This document shows, piece by piece, positions 1-6,875 of a DNA stretch of 14,112 bases. This DNA comes from Microbacteriaceae bacterium (GTDB lineage: Bacteria; Actinomycetota; Actinomycetes; Actinomycetales; Microbacteriaceae). The number at the start of each line of letters is the position of its first letter. The first letter of the stretch is position 1. Below the pieces are notes generated by a model. It was given only the letters and a program-made list of their open reading frames with translations. It was not told the DNA's origin and did not search any database. The DNA is taken from the NCBI GenBank assembly GCA_947447385.1, contig CANFKN010000014.1:1-14112 (forward strand), given 5' to 3'. Position numbers and translations under genes: made by a program.

Positions 1-18
1 CTCGTCGCGCCAGCTAGT

Positions 19-109
19 TCTGCTGCCGAATCTCGCTGACCGAACTTGCTGGCCAAACTTGCTGGCCAAACTTGCTGGCCAAACTCGCTGGCCGGACTGG
101 CTAGCAAAT
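19..109. repeat. 13-bp tandem repeat, about seven units
   Basis: Seven head-to-tail units of consensus CTTGCTGGCCAAA run from 19 to 109. The three central units (45-57, 58-70, 71-83) are identical. The units at 84-96 and 97-109 on one side and 32-44 and 19-31 on the other become progressively more diverged. The intact units contain the self-complementary core TGGCCA, so neighbouring units could pair as 6-bp hairpins with 7-nt loops. The array starts about 12 bases beyond the stop codon of the kinase gene and lies outside any recognised gene. Since 13 is not a multiple of three it is unlikely to be coding. It has no spacers, so it is not a CRISPR. A role in transcript ending or as a variable-number locus is inference. 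Confidence 0.85.
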
Positions 110-120
110 TTCTGAAGGTT

Positions 121-1596
121 TTAAAGCGGAATCGTAATCGCGACTCTCGCTCCACCTTCGTGGGGTGAAGACCAGTGAATGTTGCCGCGCAACTCACTTT
201 CGATGAGTGTGCGCACAATTTGTGTTCCTAAACCTGCGCCGATTCGGCCTGGCTCGATGCCGAGGCCGTTGTCAGAAACCACGATTTCGAGTTTCTTTTG
301 ACGGCGCTCGGCCGAAATGTGTACAACTCCGCTGCGTTCCCCCAGGCCATGCTCGATGGCGTTAGTGACGAGTTCAGTGAGAGACATCGCAAGCGGTGTT
401 GACTGCTCGGCTTGCAACATTCCAAACTTGCCGTCGATGATGGTGCGCACACTTTGGCCATGTGCTGAGGCCAACTCGCTAACCATAAGCAAAATGCGGT
501 CGAAGACCTCATCAAAGTTGACCTCTTGAGTCATGCCAGTTGCCAAAGTGTCGTGCACTACGGCGATGGCAGAAACTCGGCGCATTGCCTGGGCTAGCGC
601 GGTTTTGGTTTCTTCAGATTCGCTTCGGCGCGACTGAATGCGAAGCAAACTTGCAACAGTTTGCAAGTTGTTTTTGACGCGGTGGTGAATCTCGCGAATA
701 GTTGCGTCTTTAGTAATCAGTTCGCGCTCTTGGCTTCTTAGCTCAGTTACATCACGACAAAGCACGATTGCGCCAATGCGATCAGCGCCGGCCTTTAGTG
801 GAATTGCTCTGACCGACAGTGACATGCTGCGCGAATCGAGGTCGGCACGCCAAGCTGCCTGCCCGCTCAACAACACTGGCAGGCTCTGGTCAGTCTTTAG
901 TTTGCTCTTTAGCACCGGCGTGGTTGATTCAATGAGCGACTTGCCTTCAAGCTCCCCCACCGCGCCAAATCGGTTGAATGCCGAAAGCCCGTTAGGACTT
1001 GCAAATGTCACAACACCGTTGACGTCAAGACGCAGTAGCCCGTCGTTGGCACGCGGTGCGCCGCGTTTTGGTCCGGTTGGGTTGCTGAAATCGGGGTAGG
1101 TTCCGTCTGCCACCATTTGCAAAAGGTCATTGCCGCAGCGCAAATAGTTGAGTTGGAGTTTGTTCGGAGCTTTTGCCTCGGCGATGTTTGTGTGGCGCGT
1201 AATGATGGCAATCGGCTTCTCAGTGACCTGATCGTTTGTTTTGCTCAACTTGCGCTTGACAGGCACCGCGCTAAAAGTCGTGAGAGTGCTCTCATAGCTT
1301 TCGGCGGTGCCTTTAGAAACTGTTTTACCGGTTTGAAAAGCCTCACGAACTGCCGAAGACCACTGTTTTCGAACCATCTCACCAGTAATGTCACGATAGA
1401 AGACCGTTGCAGCGCTAGAAGGGCGCGCATGGGCAACCGCAACGAAGTCATTGTCGGTGGTTGGCACCCACAAAACTAGGTCGGCAAAGACTAGGTCGGC
1501 AACTAACTGCCAGTCGCCAATCAGCAGGTTCAGCCACTCTAGGTCAGCCTGACTGGCACGACCATGGCGTTTGATGATTTCGCTGATAGTTGACAT
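121..1596 (-). CDS. pdtaS: PdtaS-like cytosolic sensor histidine kinase
   Basis: Sensor kinase of the HisKA_2/HWE-related class, about 491 residues. The order is an N-terminal GAF-like domain (about 1-140), a PAS domain (about 185-285), a dimerisation/phospho-acceptor helix with IHHRVKNNLQTVASLL (histidines at 304-305), and a HATPase domain with N-box ELVTNAIEHG, G1-box SDNGLGI and G2-like GLGTQIV. No membrane segment or signal peptide is seen, so it is soluble. M. tuberculosis PdtaS has the same architecture and phosphorylates the ANTAR-domain RNA-binding regulator PdtaR; no pdtaR lies in this window. I chose the ATG at 1596 because the following MSTISEII...GDWQLVADL aligns with the start of the PdtaS family. 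A longer frame from a TTG at 1635 would overlap the upstream gene. No clear Shine-Dalgarno sequence is seen; the gap to the upstream stop is 14 bases, so co-transcription and coupling are likely. Confidence 0.88.
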   Translation of the reverse strand: MSTISEIIKRHGRASQADLEWLNLLIGDWQLVADLVFADLVLWVPTTDNDFVAVAHARPSSAATVFYRDITGEMVRKQWSSAVREAFQTGKTVSKGTAESYESTLTTFSAVPVKRKLSKTNDQVTEKPIAIITRHTNIAEAKAPNKLQLNYLRCGNDLLQMVADGTYPDFSNPTGPKRGAPRANDGLLRLDVNGVVTFASPNGLSAFNRFGAVGELEGKSLIESTTPVLKSKLKTDQSLPVLLSGQAAWRADLDSRSMSLSVRAIPLKAGADRIGAIVLCRDVTELRSQERELITKDATIREIHHRVKNNLQTVASLLRIQSRRSESEETKTALAQAMRRVSAIAVVHDTLATGMTQEVNFDEVFDRILLMVSELASAHGQSVRTIIDGKFGMLQAEQSTPLAMSLTELVTNAIEHGLGERSGVVHISAERRQKKLEIVVSDNGLGIEPGRIGAGLGTQIVRTLIESELRGNIHWSSPHEGGARVAITIPL

Positions 1597-1610
1597 TGAT
1601 TCGAGTTTAG

Positions 1611-2630
1611 TTAACCAAGCCGCGCGACTCGCCAATCTAAGCGGCTGCGTTGGTTCAAAATGCCTTGACGAACGAGCATCGAAATCGCATGCCTGGCGGG
1701 CGACGCTTTTTTGGCCAGTTGCAGTGGCAAACCTTCGCGCAATGCCAAGTCAAAAGCATTGTGGTCTTGAGCAATGAAACTAATGACATCTGTTTTGGCG
1801 ACCCTTTCAAAGGTGTCAGCCAGTTGACCTTTGGCGTTGCCTCCAAGCACCGAATCGCGCACTTGATTAACCACGAGGGCCGGAGTCTCGCGCACACCCA
1901 ATGCTTCGAGTTGCGCTTTGAACCACAACCACCGTTCGACGCTAACGGGGTCGGCGCCACTGACTGCAAAGCCAAAATCAGCGAGGTTCAAAACATGCGC
2001 AACCAGTTGTGGTTGCACCACGAGCGAAGGCAGGTCAAACAATACGTAGTCGAAAGCGCCACCCATTTTGTCAATTAGTTGATCTGCAACTTCGATCCAG
2101 CTAGAGCCACGGGGTTCGGAATCGCCCAACCCAACAGCACCAGGCAAAACTGTCAGTTTCACCCCGTCATAGTTCAACACCATCAAAAAGCGATGCAAAT
2201 CTTCGGCAAATAATCTGCCCTGACTAGCCAAACGTTTCACACCTGCAAGCCCAGCTGTGATTGAATCTTGGTTCAGCGCAGTCAACAGACTCGGCGAAGC
2301 TAGGTCGAAATCAACCAGCCCAACTCTCTTGCCCGCTGATGCAAGTTCGAATGCCACATTTATGCAAAGACTAGTTTTGCCGGGCGAACCCATCGCACTG
2401 CTGAATGCGATGATCTGAGCAGATGCAACGGCAGATGCGCGCTCGGGTTCGGGCGCTGGCTCGTCAGCCCGCGTCTGCGAAGCCAAGGGCTTGGGCGCCG
2501 GCACAGGCTCAGGCGACGGCTCGGGCGGCGGCTCGTCAGCCCGCGTGGGCGAAGCCAAGGGCTCAGGCGCAGGCTCGGGCTGCAACACTATCTCGAGAGG
2601 TTCGTCGCGACCTTCAAATAGGCGCAACAT
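1611..2630 (-). CDS. CpaE/MinD-like P-loop ATPase with Pro/Glu-rich N-terminus
   Basis: A 339-residue protein. Residues about 15-65 are low-complexity, rich in Pro, Glu and Ala, with the motif SxTRADEPxPEP occurring twice. The rest (about 70-330) is a SIMIBI-class ATPase: P-loop AMGSPGKTS with Lys85, Walker A' VDFDLASP, and the Walker B-like strand VLFDLPS. It most resembles the CpaE/TadZ and actinobacterial septum-site-determining-like ATPases that position machinery at the membrane. The residue that is the signature lysine in KGGVGKT of ParA/MinD is Met80 here. The ATG at 2630 lies 2 bases after the stop of the SAF gene, so the two are almost certainly translated together. No flp, cpaF, tadB or tadC gene is present nearby, so a pilus role is not supported by context. 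The cellular role is unknown; a link to the downstream kinase is inference. Confidence 0.8.
   Translation of the reverse strand: MLRLFEGRDEPLEIVLQPEPAPEPLASPTRADEPPPEPSPEPVPAPKPLASQTRADEPAPEPERASAVASAQIIAFSSAMGSPGKTSLCINVAFELASAGKRVGLVDFDLASPSLLTALNQDSITAGLAGVKRLASQGRLFAEDLHRFLMVLNYDGVKLTVLPGAVGLGDSEPRGSSWIEVADQLIDKMGGAFDYVLFDLPSLVVQPQLVAHVLNLADFGFAVSGADPVSVERWLWFKAQLEALGVRETPALVVNQVRDSVLGGNAKGQLADTFERVAKTDVISFIAQDHNAFDLALREGLPLQLAKKASPARHAISMLVRQGILNQRSRLDWRVARLG
2458..2574. repeat. Intragenic 72-bp-period direct repeat
   Basis: Two copies of a 45-bp segment (2458-2502 and 2530-2574) differ at 5 positions and lie 72 bp apart, within the 5' part of the CpaE-like gene. The period is in frame (24 codons), so it duplicates part of the Pro/Glu-rich linker (TRADEP followed by Pro-Glu pairs) without breaking the reading frame. 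It is probably a slippage-prone linker. Confidence 0.8.
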
Positions 2631-2632
2631 CT

Positions 2633-3274
2633 CTAGTTGATTCCCGCGTGAGCGACGATAGACATCGAATCGCCGTGCAAAACTGCCGAAAGAATTGGCT
2701 TGATCTCTATTGCGGTAGCAAGAAGTTCGACTTTATTGGCGGCTTCGCCAAATAACGAGGTTTTCGAAACTGACGCAAAGACCTGAACGTTTTGGGCGAT
2801 GAGTGATGGCTCGCCGAAGATGCCCGAACCATCGTTCGTCGCCGCCCACAAGTCGACGAGATGCCCGGCCTCGAGATTGCTTGGCAATGCAGTTTTTGAT
2901 GTCACTGTTAGACGCATTTTTTGCTCACTCGACTCAGCCTCGACGACATCGCGCTTAAGCACCAGATCGCCAGCAGAAAGTGGCTGACTCAAAACGAGTC
3001 CGTCAAGATTTGTGTCAGGTGTTAAATAGTCGCCCCCAGCCGAACCAAGGTTTAGCGAAATCGAGCTGGTCTCAAGTTCTGTCAATGCCACGCCTGCGGC
3101 AACAGGGCCTGTGGCGATCAGGTATTCCTTTGCGCCGCTAAATGTTTTGATTGTGACATTTATGGCCAGAACGCTAGCCGCAATAATTACAACTGCCAAA
3201 ATCAACGAATTGCGCCTGGTTCGAATTGGGTTTCTAAATTTTGCTGCCGGTTTGACTGGCTCAATCTTGCTCAC
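2633..3274 (-). CDS. SAF-domain membrane protein, CpaB/RcpC-like
   Basis: About 213 residues from the revised start. A short basic cytoplasmic N-terminus (KFRNPIRTRRN) is followed by one membrane segment, SLILAVVIIAASVLAINV (about 24-42). An SAF domain comes next (about 50-115; VAAGVALTELE ... GLVLSQPLSAGDLVLKRDV), then a beta-rich C-terminal domain. This matches the Tad/Flp pilus factor CpaB/RcpC in layout, though it is shorter and ends soon after the second domain. I chose the GTG at 3274 because GGAGGG sits 4 bases upstream. The longest frame starts at a GTG at 3337 and would add 21 residues with no such signal. It is the first gene of the unit with the ATPase and kinase. The protein would be anchored in the membrane with its SAF domain outside. 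Function here is unknown; SAF domains often bind polysaccharide or peptidoglycan, but that is only suggestive. Confidence 0.78.
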   Translation of the reverse strand: MSKIEPVKPAAKFRNPIRTRRNSLILAVVIIAASVLAINVTIKTFSGAKEYLIATGPVAAGVALTELETSSISLNLGSAGGDYLTPDTNLDGLVLSQPLSAGDLVLKRDVVEAESSEQKMRLTVTSKTALPSNLEAGHLVDLWAATNDGSGIFGEPSLIAQNVQVFASVSKTSLFGEAANKVELLATAIEIKPILSAVLHGDSMSIVAHAGIN

Positions 3275-3278
3275 GTTG

Positions 3279-3284
3279 CCCTCC
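3279..3284 (-). promoter_or_regulatory. Shine-Dalgarno fixing the SAF-protein start
   Basis: On the minus strand GGAGGG is followed by CAAC and then GTG at 3274. This is among the strongest ribosome-binding sites in the window and decides the start in favour of the shorter protein. Confidence 0.75.
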
Positions 3285-3342
3285 ACTGTTAGATAGTGCT
3301 TTTTCAAAAAGCTAGCGAGTGCGAGGCGAAGAGGCACTTGAG

Positions 3343-3351
3343 TTATGCACA
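3343..3351. promoter_or_regulatory. DnaA-box-like site 1 (TTATGCACA)
   Basis: TTATGCACA matches the DnaA box consensus TTATNCACA exactly. It lies in the divergent region, 69 bases upstream of the SAF-protein GTG. An identical nonamer in the same orientation starts 72 bp further on. Binding is inference from the consensus; actinobacterial DnaA usually prefers C at the fifth base. Confidence 0.45.
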
Positions 3352-3414
3352 GTTGAGCGTTTTAGTGTTGGTAATTTGTGCCGGAGGGGCATCCCAGAAA
3401 AAAATTTCGAAAAG

Positions 3415-3423
3415 TTATGCACA
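3415..3423. promoter_or_regulatory. DnaA-box-like site 2 (TTATGCACA)
   Basis: Second exact TTATGCACA, in the same orientation as site 1. The shared 10-mer GTTATGCACA begins at 3414 here and at 3342 in site 1. It lies 84 bases upstream of the Rv3235-family start. The rest of 3275-3506 is A/T-rich and must hold promoters for both divergent genes, but I could not place a convincing -35/-10 pair in either direction. Confidence 0.45.
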
Positions 3424-3506
3424 ATTTGTCAGATTCGGAGTGTTTTTTCAGACAACTTGAATAGTTTTGCTATCACAGCTGACGGGGAACCTAGAAAGGC
3501 GCAGCA

Positions 3507-3965
3507 ATGAGTGCACACAATCAAACGGCGAAAGCAATTATTGCCGCCAAAAATTCAACCGCCCGTGCTCGCGCCAGCATGCTTGAAGATGAGCCCATGC
3601 CAATCACCCAGGCAGAGCTTGACCTACTGCCAGACCCGTTGGAGCTTTTGCCATCGATTGCAACGCTGATTGTCGAGGTGATTTCAGGAGCTCGACCGGT
3701 CGATCATTTGGCCGCAATTGTTTCTGACAGGGTCTATGAGAAGTTGCGCGCACGTCAGGTAATCAAGGCTCGAGCTGATGCGGCAGCGGGGATTCCGAAA
3801 CTGGTGCCAAAGTTTTCGGTTACGAGAGTTCACACCGAATCGCCAGCTCTAGGCATTATTGAATCGGTAGTTCTGCTTAGCTCGAAAGCACGCACCCGCG
3901 CGGTGACGATTCGGTTAGAACCGATTCACTCGCGCTGGCGCGCAACTGACGTGTCAGTGCTCTAA
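3507..3965 (+). CDS. Rv3235-family (DUF6459-like) protein
   Basis: A 152-residue soluble protein without signal peptide or membrane segment. After a disordered, basic N-terminus (about 1-30), residues about 40-152 match the actinobacterial Rv3235 family: a helix of the pattern LPSIATLIVEVISGARPVDHL, then a short segment VYEKLRARQVIKAR, then VTRVHTESP and a closing beta region with AVTIRLEPIHSRWRATDV. The family is encoded beside secA across Actinobacteria and has no established biochemical role. The ATG at 3507 is preceded by GAAAGG at 3494-3499 with 7 bases of spacing, a good ribosome-binding site. It is the only complete plus-strand gene here, diverges from the SAF-protein unit and converges on secA with 3 bases between stops. 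Family assignment is from remembered sequence pattern, not a search. Confidence 0.75.
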   Translation: MSAHNQTAKAIIAAKNSTARARASMLEDEPMPITQAELDLLPDPLELLPSIATLIVEVISGARPVDHLAAIVSDRVYEKLRARQVIKARADAAAGIPKLVPKFSVTRVHTESPALGIIESVVLLSSKARTRAVTIRLEPIHSRWRATDVSVL

Positions 3966-3984
3966 GCGCTAGTTCTTAAAGAAC
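3912..3984. other. Three short palindromes at the convergent gene ends
   Basis: CGGTTAGAACCG (3912-3923), ACTGACGTGTCAGT (3945-3958) and GTTCTTAAAGAAC (3972-3984) are consecutive hairpin-capable sequences spanning the stops of the Rv3235-family gene and secA. None is followed by a T-run, so none is a standard intrinsic terminator. They could slow polymerases meeting head-on, but short palindromes also arise by chance. Confidence 0.35.
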
Positions 3985-6671
3985 GAGCTGCCTTGACCGT
4001 TGTTTGGCTTCTTAGTTTCTGGCGCTGGCTGACCAGCTGCAGCGCGACGGTTCTGAGCACCCCTAGTTTCAGCGTGGCCGTCTTCGGCCGGAGCCGTGTA
4101 GGTCAACTGAGCTTGGTTTGACGCTGGGCGCTCAAGGCCCTTAGCTGCGACTTCGGTGTGATCAGCGGCCTTTTCAACCTGAACTTCGAGGTTGAACATG
4201 AAACCGACGGTTTCTTCGCGAATCGCACCCATCATCTGCTGGAACATCGCGAAACCTTCACGCTGATATTCCACAAGTGGGTCACGCTGCGCCATGGCAC
4301 GAAGGCCGATGCCCTCTTTTAGGTAGTCCATCTCATAGAGGTGGTCGCGCCACTTGCGGTCAATAACCGAAAGCACAACTCGACGCTCAAGCTCGCGCAT
4401 TGCGTCTTCACCAATGGCATCTGTGCGGCGAATGTATGCGATGCGGGCATCGCTCACGATTTCACTCTTCAGCCAGGCCTTGGTCAAACGGTTGCGGTTG
4501 CCCGCTTCTGCCAAAACTTCGCTGATTTCGAGCGAGATTGGGTAAAGCTGGCTGAGCTCGGCCCATAGCGCGTCGAGATCCCAGTCTTTGCCTGAGTTCT
4601 CAATAATCTGCGAATCTACGACTGCGCCGATTGCTGTCTCTAAGAATTCATCAACGCGTGATGCGATGTCGTCGCCTTCAAGAATGTGGCGGCGGTCGCT
4701 GTAAATGGCTTCACGTTGACGGTTAAGCACGTCATCGTATTTCAAAACGTCTTTGCGAATCTCAGCGTTGCGGCCTTCAACCTGCGCTTGCGCACTCGCG
4801 ATTGCTCGGCTAACCAGCTTCGACTCAATTGCAACATCGTCAGGAATGCCTGGTCGGTTCATCAATGCACTAGCAGCGCCAGAGTTGAAAAGACGCATTA
4901 GGTCGTCGGTGAGAGATAGATAGAAACGTGATTCACCAGGGTCGCCCTGACGACCGGCACGGCCTCGCAACTGATTGTCGATGCGGCGTGACTCGTGACG
5001 CTCGGTGCCCAGAATGTAGAGACCACCGACAGCCAAAACTTTCTCAGCTTCTTCGGCGACGGCAGCTTTGATTTCGGCAAAAGTCTTTGCCCAAGCCGCT
5101 TCGTATTCGGCAGGCTTTTCTTCGGCGTTTAGGCCCTGCTTTGCGAGAGCCTCAACCGTCAAGAACTCGCTGTTGCCACCGAGCATGATGTCGGTGCCTC
5201 GACCAGCCATGTTGGTTGCTACAGTAACCGCGCCAAGTCGGCCGGCCTGAGCAACGATCGCCGCTTCACGAGCGTGATTCTTGGCGTTCAAAACTTCATG
5301 GCGCACACCGCGCTTTGCAAGCAGCTTTGAAAGGTATTCGCTCTTCTCAACAGAGGTGGTTCCAACCAAAATCGGCTGACCAGACTTGTGGCGCTCTGCA
5401 ATGTCTTCAACAACCATGTCGAACTTGACCTGCTCATTTTTATAGATCAAGTCTGAGTGGTCTTTGCGAATCATCGGGCGGTTGGTTGGAATCGGCACAA
5501 CACCCAACTTGTAGGTGCTCATGAACTCGCCAGCCTCGGTTTCGGCGGTTCCGGTCATGCCCGAAATGCGGCCATAAAGTCTGAAGTAGTTCTGGAGGGT
5601 AACCGTTGCCAAAGTCTGGTTTTCAGCCTTGACCTCAACGCCCTCTTTAGCCTCGATCGCCTGGTGAATGCCCTCGTTGTAGCGACGGCCGGCCAAGATG
5701 CGACCGGTGTGCTCGTCAACAATCAAAACTTCACCGTTCATGACAACGTAGTCTTTGTCGCGCTTGAATAGCGCCTTAGCGCGAATTGAGTTGTTCAGAA
5801 ACGAGATCAGCGGAGTGTTAGCTGATTCATAAAGGTTGTCGATGCCTAGGTAGTCTTCGACCTTTTCGATGCCTGGCTCAAGAATTCCAATAGTTCGCTT
5901 TTTCTCATCGATTTCATAATCGATGACTGGCTGAAGGCGCTCTGCAATTTTGGCAAACTCGGCGAACCAGCGGTTTGCTTCACCTGAAGAAGGACCAGAA
6001 ATAATCAAAGGTGTGCGAGCCTCGTCGATAAGAATCGAGTCAACCTCATCGATGATGGCAAAGTGGTGGCCGCGCTGTACTAGGTCACCTTTTTGCCATG
6101 ACATGTTGTCGCGCAAATAATCGAAGCCAAATTCATTGTTGGTTCCGTAGGTAATGTCAGCAAGGTATTGGTTGCGACGCTCAACTGGGTCTTGACCTGA
6201 AATGATGCAGCCAGTGGTCATGCCAAGCGCGCGAAACACACGACCCATGAGGTCACTCTGATAGCTCGCCAAGAAGTCGTTCACAGTGATGACGTGCACA
6301 CCGCGGCCGGTGATTGCGTTCAGGTATGCCGGCAGGGTAGCAACAAGGGTCTTGCCTTCACCGGTGCGCATCTCGGCGATGTTTCCGAGGTGAAGAGCAG
6401 CGCCACCCATTAGCTGAACGTCGAAGTGGCGCAATCCAAGTGTGCGTTTTGAGGCTTCGCGAACTGCGGCAAAGGCCTCAGGAAGCAAGTCGTCAAGGCT
6501 CTCGCCGTCGGCATAACGAGCACGAAGCTCAGCAGTTTCGTTGCGAAGCTCGGCGTCAGTTAGGTGTGAGAAGTTCTCTTCAAGCGCGTTTACGGCAGCC
6601 GCATAATTGCGAAGTTTATTCAGCAAACGGCCTTCGCCAGCTCGCAATACTTTGTCGATAATGTTTGCCAT
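3969..6671 (-). CDS. secA: Preprotein translocase ATPase SecA
   Basis: The motor of general protein export; it binds preproteins and SecYEG at the membrane and uses ATP to push substrates through. At 900 residues it is full length. Visible motifs: Walker A TGEGKT (Lys107), DEAD-type IIDEVDSILIDEART, the preprotein-crosslinking region with TGTAETE, SNAT-like VTVATNMAGRGTDIMLGG, and GRAGRQGDPGESRFYLSL, followed by the helical scaffold and wing regions. The C-terminal tail is a polar, Ala/Gln-rich stretch ending SSFFKN and lacks the cysteine-rich zinc motif of E. coli SecA. The ATG at 6671 has GGAG 6 bases upstream. The 204-bp region before it contains the hpf terminator, so secA probably has its own promoter; a TAAGAT at 6741-6746 (minus strand) is a possible -10, without a good -35. 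Confidence 0.98.
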   Translation of the reverse strand: MANIIDKVLRAGEGRLLNKLRNYAAAVNALEENFSHLTDAELRNETAELRARYADGESLDDLLPEAFAAVREASKRTLGLRHFDVQLMGGAALHLGNIAEMRTGEGKTLVATLPAYLNAITGRGVHVITVNDFLASYQSDLMGRVFRALGMTTGCIISGQDPVERRNQYLADITYGTNNEFGFDYLRDNMSWQKGDLVQRGHHFAIIDEVDSILIDEARTPLIISGPSSGEANRWFAEFAKIAERLQPVIDYEIDEKKRTIGILEPGIEKVEDYLGIDNLYESANTPLISFLNNSIRAKALFKRDKDYVVMNGEVLIVDEHTGRILAGRRYNEGIHQAIEAKEGVEVKAENQTLATVTLQNYFRLYGRISGMTGTAETEAGEFMSTYKLGVVPIPTNRPMIRKDHSDLIYKNEQVKFDMVVEDIAERHKSGQPILVGTTSVEKSEYLSKLLAKRGVRHEVLNAKNHAREAAIVAQAGRLGAVTVATNMAGRGTDIMLGGNSEFLTVEALAKQGLNAEEKPAEYEAAWAKTFAEIKAAVAEEAEKVLAVGGLYILGTERHESRRIDNQLRGRAGRQGDPGESRFYLSLTDDLMRLFNSGAASALMNRPGIPDDVAIESKLVSRAIASAQAQVEGRNAEIRKDVLKYDDVLNRQREAIYSDRRHILEGDDIASRVDEFLETAIGAVVDSQIIENSGKDWDLDALWAELSQLYPISLEISEVLAEAGNRNRLTKAWLKSEIVSDARIAYIRRTDAIGEDAMRELERRVVLSVIDRKWRDHLYEMDYLKEGIGLRAMAQRDPLVEYQREGFAMFQQMMGAIREETVGFMFNLEVQVEKAADHTEVAAKGLERPASNQAQLTYTAPAEDGHAETRGAQNRRAAAGQPAPETKKPNNGQGSSFFKN

Positions 6672-6790
6672 TATTCACTCCAGACGAGTTGAGCGGTGAG
6701 CAGTTGCGCACCGAAATCTTGCATTTAGTAATGCCCTTTAATCTTAGACGGCGAGCCTTAATCAAACCGCGGGCAACAGCGTGCCTTCAG

Positions 6791-6845
6791 CGAACAAAAA
6801 CGAAACGGACCAAGGCAAAAATCAAGTGACATTTGCCTTGGCCCG
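6791..6845 (-). terminator. Intrinsic terminator after hpf
   Basis: A 14-bp stem (arms 6832-6845 and 6806-6819, CGGGCCAAGGCAAA pairing with TTTGCCTTGGTCCG through one G-U) encloses a 12-nt loop. On the minus strand it is followed by TTTCGTTTTTGTT. It lies 30 bases beyond the hpf stop. The plus strand has no T-run after the stem, so it works in one direction and separates the hpf and secA transcripts. Confidence 0.88.
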
Positions 6846-6875
6846 TCGCATGTAATCGATCTGGCGCACCCTCAG

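Noticed and set aside
1..115. Coding reading of the 13-bp repeat (plus-strand frame open to a TGA at 113, minus-strand frame open throughout)
   Set aside because: The peptides are repetitive and unrecognisable, a 13-bp unit shifts frame every copy, and no start is visible in the window. The plus-strand end of a gene from beyond the left edge cannot be fully excluded.
121..1635. Longer version of the PdtaS-like kinase from a TTG at 1635
   Set aside because: It would overlap the upstream stop by 25 bases and add 13 residues that the family lacks; the ATG at 1596 matches the family N-terminus.
1650..2078. A 142-codon plus-strand open frame opposite the CpaE-like gene
   Set aside because: It overlaps the conserved ATPase core on the other strand and the product resembles nothing known.
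1611..3337. A Tad/Flp pilus locus
   Set aside because: Only CpaB-like and CpaE-like genes are present; no secretion ATPase, platform protein, prepilin or prepilin peptidase is seen.
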